A stretch of 55,853 bases of DNA, from positions 1 to 55,853 of the forward strand of contig JAHDHV010000004.1 in assembly GCA_020631155.1 (NCBI GenBank), in the 5' to 3' direction. Each line of letters begins with the position of its first letter. The first letter of the stretch is position 1. This document shows positions 9,489 through 21,300 of the stretch, piece by piece. A model generated the notes under the pieces. It was not told the origin of the DNA. It searched no databases and saw only the letters and a list, made by a program, of their open reading frames with translations. The translations under genes and the position numbers were made by a program. Source of the stretch: Bacteroidota bacterium. Its GTDB lineage: Bacteria; Bacteroidota; Bacteroidia; Chitinophagales; UBA2359.

Positions 9489-9616
9489 TTATTTTGGAGT
9501 TTGGAAGGTTTTAAGGTTTTTATCATCTTTAATATTATTTTAAAACAATACCTATCACCTTATTAATCAGAATTATACAAGACTCATTTGAATGATTATT
9601 TTTTCTTTTAAAAAAT

Positions 9617-9654
9617 AAAAAAGCTGTTGTTATAAACATAACAACAGCTTTTTT
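9617..9654. terminator. Bidirectional terminator between convergent genes
   Basis: A perfect 17-base stem (AAAAAAGCTGTTGTTAT, 9617-9633, with its complement at 9638-9654) has a 4-base loop. The ends are A-rich and T-rich, so it can serve both the beta-helix gene (+) and the PKD gene (-). Confidence 0.85.
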
Positions 9655-9738
9655 TATAAAAATAGAGTTATTTTCTACCATATCCGAAATCAAAAAATCT
9701 CCTATCTCACGTCTCCCGTCTCACATCTCCCGTCTCTT

Positions 9739-11628
9739 TTACTCAAACACATTCACAAAGCCTTTAAAAGTTTTGGTGCAACTTTCATCGTTATTTTTTA
9801 ATGCGGTGAGGGTGAAAAAATATTCTCCACCTTTTTGATAAGTATAGGTTGGATTTTCCTTTGTAGAACTATTGCCATCGCCAAAATCCCAGAGCAAAGA
9901 ATCATAGTGCCCGATAGAAGCATTATTAAATTGAACGGTTAAGCCATCTACACTATAATCAAAACCCACCTCAATATCACAAGTTTCGGTTTCTTGCTCT
10001 GTTGCACTTGCCTCCTCGCCCTCCGCTAAAATTTCTACGCGCTTGCAAAGCTGGTCTTCACAGCCTGTTGCTGCGCTTTGCGTAGTGAGGCAAACCTTAA
10101 ATGTGCCTTTTGAATCATAATGGTGATTGAACTGTTCTTTATCCCGAATTACTTTATTGCCTTCTCCCATTGACCACCAAAGCGCATCGTAGTCGCCATC
10201 CGAAAGATTGACCAATTCAACGCTATTGCCATCAGTGGTAAAGGTAAAATCTGCTTCAATATCACAACTGCCTACCTCAATTTCTTCGTCAATTTTTATA
10301 CAAGACCCATCTTCTAATTCCAGCACCAAAGCAACTGTATAAGTCCCCGCATCCGAGTAGGTATAAGTTGGATGATTGAGAATTTGGAAGCTATTATTGC
10401 CCAATTCCCAAAGGCTGCTTTTATAGGCTACCGAACTGGTATTGAGCAGTTGTATTTCCAAACCTTTTTGGGCAATATCAAAAGAAGGGAGTTGTAAAGA
10501 TACTTGTTTTGTGTCGAAAAAAGTACAGTTTTTTTCTTGTTTGGATAAATTGCCTACTAGGTCAAAATGCAATACATTGTTTGTTGCTCCATCAAATGTT
10601 GTGCCGTCAAAGTGTAGTTTTTCGACCTTATTTTTGTCAATTTTAATACTGATGGATTGATTCGCTGCTTTGCGTTTTTTATTAGTTGGATTAATAAAAT
10701 GGGAAATTGTATTGCCTCCACACTGAAAGAGCGCGTATACTTTATGATCAAGAGTAGAAAAGTCGAAGTTGCTATGGTCAAAATTGGGGCTAGTGAATAA
10801 AACAACCTCTGCATAAGCTGGCAAATATCCATTTTTAGGCGCAAGCAATTGTCCACCTTTTTTAATGGTTTTGTTGATGGCTTCTAGTGTTTTTTCAGTA
10901 GCTTCATCGCTACAGATGCCTTGCCATTTAGCTTTACTGCTCCAAGTTATTTTCATCTTCTCTATTTCAATCACTTGGTTGGCAACAACAAACTGAATGG
11001 CTTCATTATCAGCGTTTTGTTCGCCGCATCCTTGCCAAATTTTGTGGATGACTACATACTTACTGCCTTCTGCCTCACAGCTAACGCGCTCATCTTTGAT
11101 GCGTACTTCTTCGGAAAACGATTTGTTACAGTCGCCATTTTTAACCTTCACACTCACTTCATAAGTACCTGATGCTTTATATTGATGGGTAGGATTCAAT
11201 TTGTTAGACGTGTTACCATCGCCAAAATCCCACTGGATAGCCTCATAGGTATCTGTGGGAAGTATAAACTGGCTCAAATAACCTGTGTTTTTTACCTCAA
11301 AATTGGCACTTAATTTATCACAGGCCAAACCAATGGCTAGGTTTTTGCAATGTTGGCTTTTGCAGTTGGTATCGGGATTGCTAACTGTGCGGCATACTTT
11401 ATAGGTGCCTGTTTTTTTGAATTTGTGGGCAGCATCTTTAAGTTTGACAGTTTCTTCATTAATTGTCCATGTTGTTTGAACGTTTTTGGTTGTTGCATAG
11501 CTAAAAGTAGCTGTCAGTTTATGAATGGAGTAGTTAAAATCTGCTTGGCAAGCCCTTATTTCTTGGCTTCCTAATCCCCACAAAATCATCATTGTACATG
11601 TAGTAATTATCCATATTGACCGTTTCAT
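9739..11628 (-). CDS. Secreted multi-PKD-domain protein
   Basis: This 629-residue exported protein has a signal peptide (MKRSIWIITTCTMMILWGLG). I count five PKD-like domains: about 27-95, 100-178, 375-455, 456-540 and 548-629. Two are canonical (WDFGDGNTS and WDFGDGNSS) and the others are degenerate (WELGNNS, WWSMGEGN, TWTINEE). Between the second and third PKD is a ~190-residue region with paired Cys that vaguely resembles lamin-tail-like domains of secreted Bacteroidetes proteins; this is low confidence. Unlike the other large secreted proteins here it has no T9SS C-terminal domain and simply ends in the last PKD. It probably has a role in adhesion or as a scaffold. It is transcribed alone. 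Confidence 0.75.
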   Translation of the reverse strand: MKRSIWIITTCTMMILWGLGSQEIRACQADFNYSIHKLTATFSYATTKNVQTTWTINEETVKLKDAAHKFKKTGTYKVCRTVSNPDTNCKSQHCKNLAIGLACDKLSANFEVKNTGYLSQFILPTDTYEAIQWDFGDGNTSNKLNPTHQYKASGTYEVSVKVKNGDCNKSFSEEVRIKDERVSCEAEGSKYVVIHKIWQGCGEQNADNEAIQFVVANQVIEIEKMKITWSSKAKWQGICSDEATEKTLEAINKTIKKGGQLLAPKNGYLPAYAEVVLFTSPNFDHSNFDFSTLDHKVYALFQCGGNTISHFINPTNKKRKAANQSISIKIDKNKVEKLHFDGTTFDGATNNVLHFDLVGNLSKQEKNCTFFDTKQVSLQLPSFDIAQKGLEIQLLNTSSVAYKSSLWELGNNSFQILNHPTYTYSDAGTYTVALVLELEDGSCIKIDEEIEVGSCDIEADFTFTTDGNSVELVNLSDGDYDALWWSMGEGNKVIRDKEQFNHHYDSKGTFKVCLTTQSAATGCEDQLCKRVEILAEGEEASATEQETETCDIEVGFDYSVDGLTVQFNNASIGHYDSLLWDFGDGNSSTKENPTYTYQKGGEYFFTLTALKNNDESCTKTFKGFVNVFE

Positions 11629-12314
11629 CCCAGTAAATTTATATTTAACCCAAGCAATAACATTCCCTTTGCGAATATAAAGTGATTATCAACTTGTTAC
11701 AAATGTTTTTTTAAATTAGACTATGTTTGTGCTTGTTATTATGGCTTTTTTATAGCAAAAAAAATAAAATAATACTTTTTCAAACATCTAAAAATCGAAT
11801 ATTTCAACTACAAAAATCAACCAATTATATTATATACTTACTTTTCATCTTATTATTACTAACATTATATAAAAAATAGATTTGAAACATTACTAAGTAC
11901 CTAATTTTGAGGCTTTACATAGAAAATAAAATGTTAAAACGATTATCCTTCAACTAGCTGTTAACTATTTATATAACAAAATGCACCCACACTTATATAT
12001 CTACTTGACTAAGTAGCTGCTATCTTAAAGCTTTTTTAATACATTGCATAACTATCAACAAAATACATTTCCTTCTCTTTTACAAATAAAAGTGAAATTA
12101 TTTAATTTTAAATTAGCAAACATAAACACAATATCAATCTATTTTCCCATAAAAAAAAGTATTTATTTTCTATAACAAAAAATGATAAAATATAATCAGT
12201 TGTAAAACAAAATTAATAATATACAAACTATAGTTAATCAGTTTTATTAGGCTTATGGCAAGATTTTTGAATCTTAACAATAGTCAAGGTAAAAAACAAC
12301 TTAAATGTTTAGCA
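11629..12314. other. AT-rich divergent intergenic region
   Basis: This region lies between the divergently transcribed PKD gene and the giant adhesin and must hold both promoters. I see no gene, hairpin or clear promoter motif. An alternative upstream adhesin start lies at 12255 within it. Confidence 0.5.
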
Positions 12315-15300
12315 ATGAATCGAACAGTCACTCTTACGCACTTACTCCTCATAAGTGCATTTTTATTGATCAATAGCTTTACAATTTCAGCACAGACGAC
12401 CCCAACCGCTACCAATGACGACACAACAACCCTTAGCAATACCCTCGTTACGATTGATGTGTTAGAAAATGACTCGGAAGGTGACTCCCGAATTAGCTTA
12501 GTTGGCATTGTAAACGACCCTACGAATGGTACTGCTATTCCAATTACCTCAAATGGTACTATCTTATATACCCCTAATACTGGCTTTATAGGTGAAGATG
12601 AATTTACTTACCAAATTTCTGATGAGGAAGGTGATTTGGCGCAAGCAACTGTTACTATCAGCATTACTTCTGAAGACCCACCACCCAATACTAACAATGT
12701 ATCGGCGACCGATGATGAGGTGACCGCCACAGCAGAAGAACCTACACAAATTGATGTATTGAGAAATGATACAGGCGATAATTTAACTGTTGGGATTACG
12801 GCACTGCCCGAAAATGGGGCAGCTGTTGTGAATGATGATAATACCATCACCTATACCAGTGATGCAGGTTTCAGCGGCAGGGATGAACTGACCTATGAAA
12901 TTGAAGATGATGCTGGTAATACGGCTAGGGCTACCGTTACGATTGAAGTAACTGTACCTACTCCACCAGCAAGTAATGTATCGGCAACAGATGATAGTGC
13001 AGAAGCTTTCGAAAGTATGCCTGTACAGATTGATGTATTGAACAATGATACAGGGGACAATTTGACGGTTAGCATTACAACCAACCCCAATAATGGTTCG
13101 GCTTCTGTCAACAATGATAATACCATTACCTATACTTCTAATGCAGGCTTTAATGGAATAGACCAACTAACCTATGAAATTGAAGATGATGCAGGAAATA
13201 CAGCTAGTGCAACAGTAACCATTGGCGTAGTAATTCCCGATCCTGCTTTAATGGCTGTAGATGATGTGGTTACAACTAATACATTACAACCTAGAGTTAT
13301 TGATGTATTAGCAAATGATCAAAATATACTTGGTGGTAGTAATGATCAACTATTTGTTAGCGGTATTACTACACCTCCTAGTAATGGTTCAGCTACGGTC
13401 AATAATGATAATACCATTACCTATGTGTCTAATGCTGGTTTTTCTGGTACAGATGAATTGGTCTATGAGATCGGAATTGCTCAGGGGGATACGGATAGAG
13501 CTACGGTAACAATCACTGTAGAAGGTGTGCCCTCAAGTGTGGTAGCGGTAGACGATGCGATTACCACAGATACACAGCAGCCTAGAGTAGTGAATGTTTT
13601 GGACAATGATACAGGTGAAAATCTAGTAGTGACCATCACTACGCCCCCTAATAATGGTTCGGCAAATGTTAATAATAACAACAGCATTACCTACATTTCC
13701 AATACAGGTTTTGCTGGTACGGATCAACTAACCTATACAGCCACTAATTCACAAACCAACGAATCGGCTAGTGCAGTGCTAACCATCACGGTAAATGCAG
13801 TTGTGGCCGATCCGCCTGTGGCAAATGATGATGCGACACAGATGGAGCAAAATACCACGACGACCATTTTGGTGTTGAATAATGATCAAGGCAATAATTT
13901 AAGTGTTAGCATCAATACAACTCCTGCCAATGGTACGGCGACTGTTGCTGCTAATAGTGCGATTAACTATACGCCTAGTGCAAATTTTACAGGTACAGAT
14001 ATTTTTACTTATCTGCTCACCGATACAGAAAGCGGTTTAACGACTACTGCACAGGTCACTGTTACTGTAATTGGAACAACAAATCCACCTACGGGCAATC
14101 CTCCTGTGGCAAATGATGATGCAACCCCAACTTTGATTAATACTACGGTTAATATTCTTGTTTTAGATAATGATACAGGAAGTAATGTACAATTAAGCAT
14201 TAATCAAAATCCTGCTAATGGTTCGGTCAATATTAATGCAGATAATACCATTAGTTATACTCCAAATAACAATTATGTAGGTACAGACCAGTTTGTTTAT
14301 ACTTTAACAGATACGGAAACCAATTTATCTGATGATGCAACGGTAACGGTCACTGTAACAGGTACGCCCGGCGGTGGCAATGATGGACCTACTGCTGTTG
14401 ACGATCAAACAATTACCAATATCAACACTGCTGTAGACATACAAGTATTGAGTAATGATTCTGGTAATGGTGTGATTATCGCGCCTGGTGGAATTTCGGT
14501 GCCTGCCAATGGTACGGCTTCCTTAAAATTGGGCGGCACAATTACTTATACCCCTAATGATAATTTTGTGGGTGTAGATGCTTTTTCTTATCAAATTGTC
14601 GATCAAAATGGCTTAACAGCAACCGCTATGGTCACTGTTGATGTAGTACAAACAGATAATCAAGCTCCAAATATTGCCAATATTAGCCGATGTACCGAAC
14701 CTCTAACTCCTGTTACTATTTGCCACAACTGGACAGACCCTGACGGGGATGAGGTAGAAATTAATATTGATGAAAGTCATACAACCTTTAATTGCAGCTT
14801 GACTTTATTAAGTGATAGCTGTTTTAGATATACACCGCTCCCCGGTTTCTTTGGCACAGATACGGTGTTTTTGGTGGTTTGCGACAAGCAACTGCCTCCA
14901 CTTTGCTCAACTTCCAATGTTATTGTACATGTGGGTTGTGTCGCACCTAATGCCAACCCTGATAATGTAAGTATCAATGAAAATTTAGTAGTCATTAACG
15001 GCAGCCAAAGCAATGATACGAATGGTTACGATGGCATTGCGATTCCTGTGACTAGTAATGATAACGATCCTTGTGGAGCAACTTCGCTTAGTGTGAGTAC
15101 GATTCTTCAAGCTCCGCAAAATGGTACTGCCGTTCCCAATGGTGGGATTATTCAGTATACGCCAAACAGTGGTTTTGGTGGCACAGAAATTTTACAATAT
15201 GTTACTTGTAATAACTGCCCTGTTTGTGATACAACAACAGTGACCATCCAAGTACAACCGCAATTTATTTGCAATCTTGATCAAAATACTTGTATTCCGC

Positions 15301-18300
15301 CGTTTAACGCCACAGAGCTATGCCCCCAATTTTGTAATGTAGATGCTACTGTGTCTACCTCTCGCGTTTCCTTCTTCGGAACAGCAGGCACCATTACCCC
15401 GAACAATGCCAACAATTGTTTTAGCTATGTGCCTCCGCCTTCTTTTGGCACAACGGAAGTGATTTCTTTTGTGGCTTGTGATGCAAATAATGCTTGCGAT
15501 ACAACCCGAATAACGGTGACTATTGACCCCGCTTGTGGCGAAAGTCCCCCTATTGCCAATGACGATACAAGAAATACCGAGCTAGGGCAAACCTTACTGA
15601 TTAATGTTTTAGATAATGATAATGAGTTGGATGGACAAGATTTAATTATTTCAGGAATTATAAGAAATCCTAGTTGTGGAGCCGCAGTAATTAGCAATAA
15701 TGGTACGAATGTCACTTATACGGCTAATGCCACTTGCGATCAGGAAAATGATTCCTTCGACTATGTGATTTGCGATCCGACAGCTTTGTGTGATACCGCA
15801 ACGGTATTCATCAACTTTGATCCGATCATCACACCACCTGACCCGCCAGACCCACCAAATCCGCCTAGTGACTGTGAGTTTGAATCGCAGTTTTGTACAG
15901 AGCCTTTCCGCCCTGTAGAAATATGTGTTCAGTTCTGTGAATTAACAGGCGACAGCATCCAAGTGATCAGTGCAGAAACTACCTTTAACTGTAGCATTAC
16001 CTTGCTTAATGATACTTGTATCCGCTATACGCCTCTCCCCGGTTTTGTAGGTGGTGATACGGTCAGTATTTTAGGTTGTAATGCCATTAATGAATGTGAA
16101 ACGGTTCGCGTAAATGTTAATACAGGCTGCGCCAATCCAATCGCAGTAGACGATGCCATTGAAGTGCCTAGCAATCAAACTAGAAGCATTACAGTACTGG
16201 AAAATGACACCGATCCTTGTGGGGATTTGCTGAATACAACTATTCTTGGAAATGCCAGCAATGGTACGTCTTTTGTTAATAGCGATGGTACCATTACCTA
16301 TACCTCCAATGAGGGTTATCAAGGAGCAGATCAAATTACCTATATCGCTTGTAATCAGTGTGATGATGACGGTGGGCCGCGCTGTGATACGGCGGTGGTC
16401 AATATTACTGTAACAGATGATGGTGGCGGCAATCCTACTCCTGTGGTTTTGGATGCCGAACCTGATGTAGTACAAACGCCTTACAACACCCCTATTTCTA
16501 TTCCTGTTACCAATAATGATTCTGGAAATAACCTAGTAGTTACCACCACAATTGAACCTGAATCGGGTACGATTGTAAATAATGGTGATGGCACAATTAC
16601 TTATACTCCTGAACCTGATTTTTCGGGAGAAGATTACTTTTTTTATCAGGTTTGTGATGGTGGCAATCGCTGTGAGGAAACCATTGTGAGCGTTACAGTA
16701 TTGCCTAATAATAATGCAAATACGCCCCCTATTGCCAATAATGATGTAGCCATTACAGATGAAGATGAACCAGTTGCCATTCCTGTTTTGGTAAATGATA
16801 ACGATCCTGAAAATACAAACTTAACAGTAACTACCATTGTAGAACAACCTAATAATGGTACGGCTACGCCAAATGCCAATGGTACGGTTACTTATACTCC
16901 TGATCCAAATTTTATTGGAGAAGATGATTTTAGTTATGTTGTTTGTGATGCTGGAAACCCACAAGAATGTGATACAGCACAAGTAGGCATCAATGTAGGG
17001 GGCAACACCTTTACCAATGATCCGCCGGTGGCACAGGATGATGAGGCGATTATTGAACCGAATGTTGATGTAAGTATTCCTATCCTCAACAACGATAGTG
17101 ACCCCAATGCCGACCCCATCACCGCAACCATTAGCTCACAGCCTGCTCATGGTACAGCAACCATCAGCCCAGGCGGTCAGTTGGATTATACTCCCGATCC
17201 TGACTATCAGGGGACGGATTATTTGACTTATGTTATTTGTGATAATGGGAATCCTGTATTGTGTGATACGGCTTATGTGCGAGTCACTATTGGCGATGGC
17301 AACCAACCGCCAAACCCACTAGATGATAATGCAACAACGCCAATTAATACGCCTGTATTGATTGATGTGATGAGTAATGATAGCGATCCTGATCATCCCA
17401 ATAGTGAATTAGTGTTAACTATAGCAACACAGCCTACTAATGGGACAGCAATGTTATCAGGCAATATGCTCATTTACGAACCAAATAGCGGCCATCAAGG
17501 GTCTGATATGTTTACTTATCAGTTGTGTGATCCTGAAAATGATTGTGCAACAGCTACCGTTTTTGTAAATATTGTTACAGAAATTGAAGATATTGATGCC
17601 GAGCCTGATTTGGTGACTACTAATGTAAATATGCCGATTACCATTCCTATTTTAAATAATGATTTTGGAACGGATTTAGGCACGCCAACCGTATTGAATG
17701 GTCCTGATAATGGAACAGTGGTATCTATTAATCCAGAAACGGGTGATTTAACCTATCAACCGAATCCTGATTATACAGGCGAGGATTTTATTTTATACCA
17801 AATTTGCGATGCCAATAATAATTGTGATTCAACGCTTGTTTCCATTACCATTTTACCAGATATCACCCCTAATTTACCACCAACAGCTGGTAATGATGTA
17901 GCACAAACGCCAATGGGCAGCCCTATCAATATCCCTGTAACGGGCAATGATAGTGACCCAAATGGCGACCCAATAACTGTCACCGATATTGTTGACCGAC
18001 CTGAAAACGGAACAGCAACACCAAATCCTGACGGCACCATTGATTATACACCAAACCCCGATTTTGAGGGTTGTGATATATTTACCTATACCATTTGTGA
18101 TAATGCAACACCTCCGCTATGTGATACTGCATCCGTACAGGTAGAGGTTGGCAATGCCAGTTGCTTGAATATGCCTCCAATAGCAGTAGATGAACTATTG
18201 AGTGTTCCAATGAATACACCTATCAATATTCCCGTTTTAGCCAATAGCGATAGAGACCCAGACGGTGACCCGATAACGGTTCGCATTGGCTCTAATCCTG

Positions 18301-21300
18301 CTAATGGTACTTTGAGCAATACCGACAGCCCTAACGGAAACTATACTTATACCCCTAATCCCGATTTTTCAGGGGAAGATTTCTTTACTTACATCATTTG
18401 CGACAATGGACAACCTATTTTATGTGATACTGGATTTGTTACCATCACCGTAATGCCTGAACAAGATATTGATGCAGAACCAGACATTGAATTTACCAAT
18501 ATGAATGAATCGGTTACCTTTAACATTTTAACCAATGATGAAGGCACTAATATCACCATCACCGACATTCTTTCTAATCCAAAAAATGGAAATCTTATTG
18601 GTATTGATGAGGTGACAGGCGATGTAACTTATATTCCAGAAAATAATTTTACAGGAACAGATTATTTTGTTTATCAAATTTGCAATACAGATAATGAATG
18701 TGATACAACTACCGCATCCATCACTGTATTACCACCTAATACACCGAATTTACCGCCAACAGCAGGGGGTGATTTGGCAGAAACACTGCCTAATATACCT
18801 GTTGTTATTCCTGTAACGGGCAACGACAGCGATCCGAATGGCGATCCGTTAACCGTAACAGACATTACAACACCGCCTAGCAACGGTACAGTTACTCCAA
18901 ATCCAGATGGTACAGTCACTTATACCCCTAACCCTGATTTTGAAGGCTGCGACCTGTTTGCTTATCTTGTTTGTGATGATGGCACGCCTCAGCTTTGTGA
19001 TACGGCCTTTGTGGGTGTGAGTGTTGGCGATGTCAATTGCCTCAACAATCCACCTTTGGCATTTGACGATCGGGAAAATACTGAGGAAGCAACGCCTGTT
19101 CGGATAAATGTATTGAGAAATGGCGATATAGACCCTGATGGCGATAATTTAACCATCATTATAGGTACTGAACCGGGGAATGGACAAATTACAGAAATTG
19201 CAGGTCCTGTGTTTACGTATTTGCCAGATGAAGATTTTATTGGTGTAGACTATTTCAATTACATTATTTGTGATGATGGCCAACCAGTGTTATGTGATAC
19301 CGCTACCGTATCCATTACGGTTAGTCCTTCTGGCTTAGATGCCGAACCTGATATTGATTTTACCCCTATCAATACTCCTGTTGATATTCTTGTTTTGGAA
19401 AATGATATTGGTACAGGTTTAGAAATTTCTGCCATTTTATCCAATCCTGATAATGGACAAATAGAATGGAACTCAAACGGTACGGTTACTTATACCCCTG
19501 ATCCTGATTTTGTGGGAACAGATTATTTCCAATATCAGGTAACAGATACGGTTGGCGATACAGATTTTACGCTGGTCACCATCATTGTACTACCTGATAG
19601 CTTGGCAAATGTGCCGCCTAATGCAGTCAATGACGAAGCATTTACAGCACCTAATACACCCGTTCTCATTAGTCCATTAATGAATGATACCGACCCATTA
19701 GGGGGAGATACCATATTGATTACAGATATTACACAGCCCGAAAATGGTACAGTTGTCGTTAATCCAGACGGTACAATAACTTATACCCCTAATCCTGATG
19801 TCCTAAGCCCAATGGTTGATACCTTTACCTATGTAATTTGTGATAATGGCACACCAATTTTATGTGATACTGCCGTAGTTGCTGTGGGTATTGATTTAGA
19901 GCCACCGTTGAACTTATTCCCTGTAGCTCTTGACGATTCTACAGTAACCAATATGAATACACCAATTGATATTGATATCTTGGATAATGATTTTGATCCT
20001 GAAAATGGTCAGTTAACCATCACTGTATTAACCGATCCGCGACATGGTACAACACGCCCAGCCGAAGAGCCGGGTGTTTATAACTATTCGCCAGAGCCGG
20101 GATTTACAGGCATTGATTTCTTCACCTATGCCATTTGTGATGATGGTACTCCATCGCACTGTGATACCGCTTTTGTCACCATTATTGTACAAGGCGATAC
20201 CGCACAAATCGGCATCATTACCCCCGAAGAAACACCCGATACGGTTTGTATTGGAAACTTCTTACCAGAGGGTTTTGTGATTGATACCATCATTGTAACT
20301 AGTGTACCTGAGAATGGTGTGCCCTTCTTCCCAATGGACAATGACAGTTGTATTGCCTACCAGCCAAATGATGATTTTGTTGGAGATGATGAATTTAGCA
20401 TTGAGGTTTGTGATAGTACTGGAAACTGTATGCCTGTTAATGTGGATATTATTGTGCTAGAAGAACCAGATCCGCCGATTGCGGTGAACGATACGAGTTT
20501 TACAGATGTTAATACACCGATAGCCATTCCTGTTTTAGCCAATGATAGTGATCCTGATGATGATCCAATTGTTAGTGTCTCTATCTTAGAAGGGCCATTT
20601 GTAGAAGGAGCAACTGTACAACTTGATTCAGCAACGCTCGTAACGGTTTATATGCCTGCGGATGAATATGTAGGTACGGATTCGTTCAGCTACTTAATTA
20701 CAGATTCAACAGGGATGATTAGTGATACGGCATGGGTATTTATCACCATTGATAGTATACCGCCAGAGCCACCAGAGCCACCAGAAATGGGTGACATCAT
20801 TGCCACCATAGACCGCGATACCACAACGGTTGATCAGCCGATTTCTATTCGCGTATTGGACAATGACCAATTGCCTGATTCTAATGTGGTGAGCATTGAT
20901 ATTACAGTAGTGGATAACCCTATGGATGGAGCTGCTATTGTAAATGATAGCACCATCACCTACGCCCCACAAGATGGTTTTGTAGGAGTAGATACCTTTA
21001 CGTACCGCCTTTGCGCTACGATGGAAAATGACTCCGTTATTTGTGATACGGCAGAGGTAATTGTTGTTATCCGTCCGAATCCTTCGGATGATTGCCAAGC
21101 AGAGTTCTCGGCAGGCTTCTCCCCTAATGAGGACGGCTTCAACGAGGAGTTTCTCATCGGCAATCTGGACGACCCCTGTTTTGATGATATTCCATTAAAG
21201 CTCATCATCTTCAATCGCTGGGGCGACATTGTTTATCTGATCAATAATTACAGCAATGATTTCGCATGGGATGGCACTTTCCAAAGAAACGGAAATCCCG

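Noticed and set aside
12284-21229. Many minus-strand open frames under the giant adhesin
   Set aside because: They are shadows of a strongly biased repeat gene. None has a recognisable domain.
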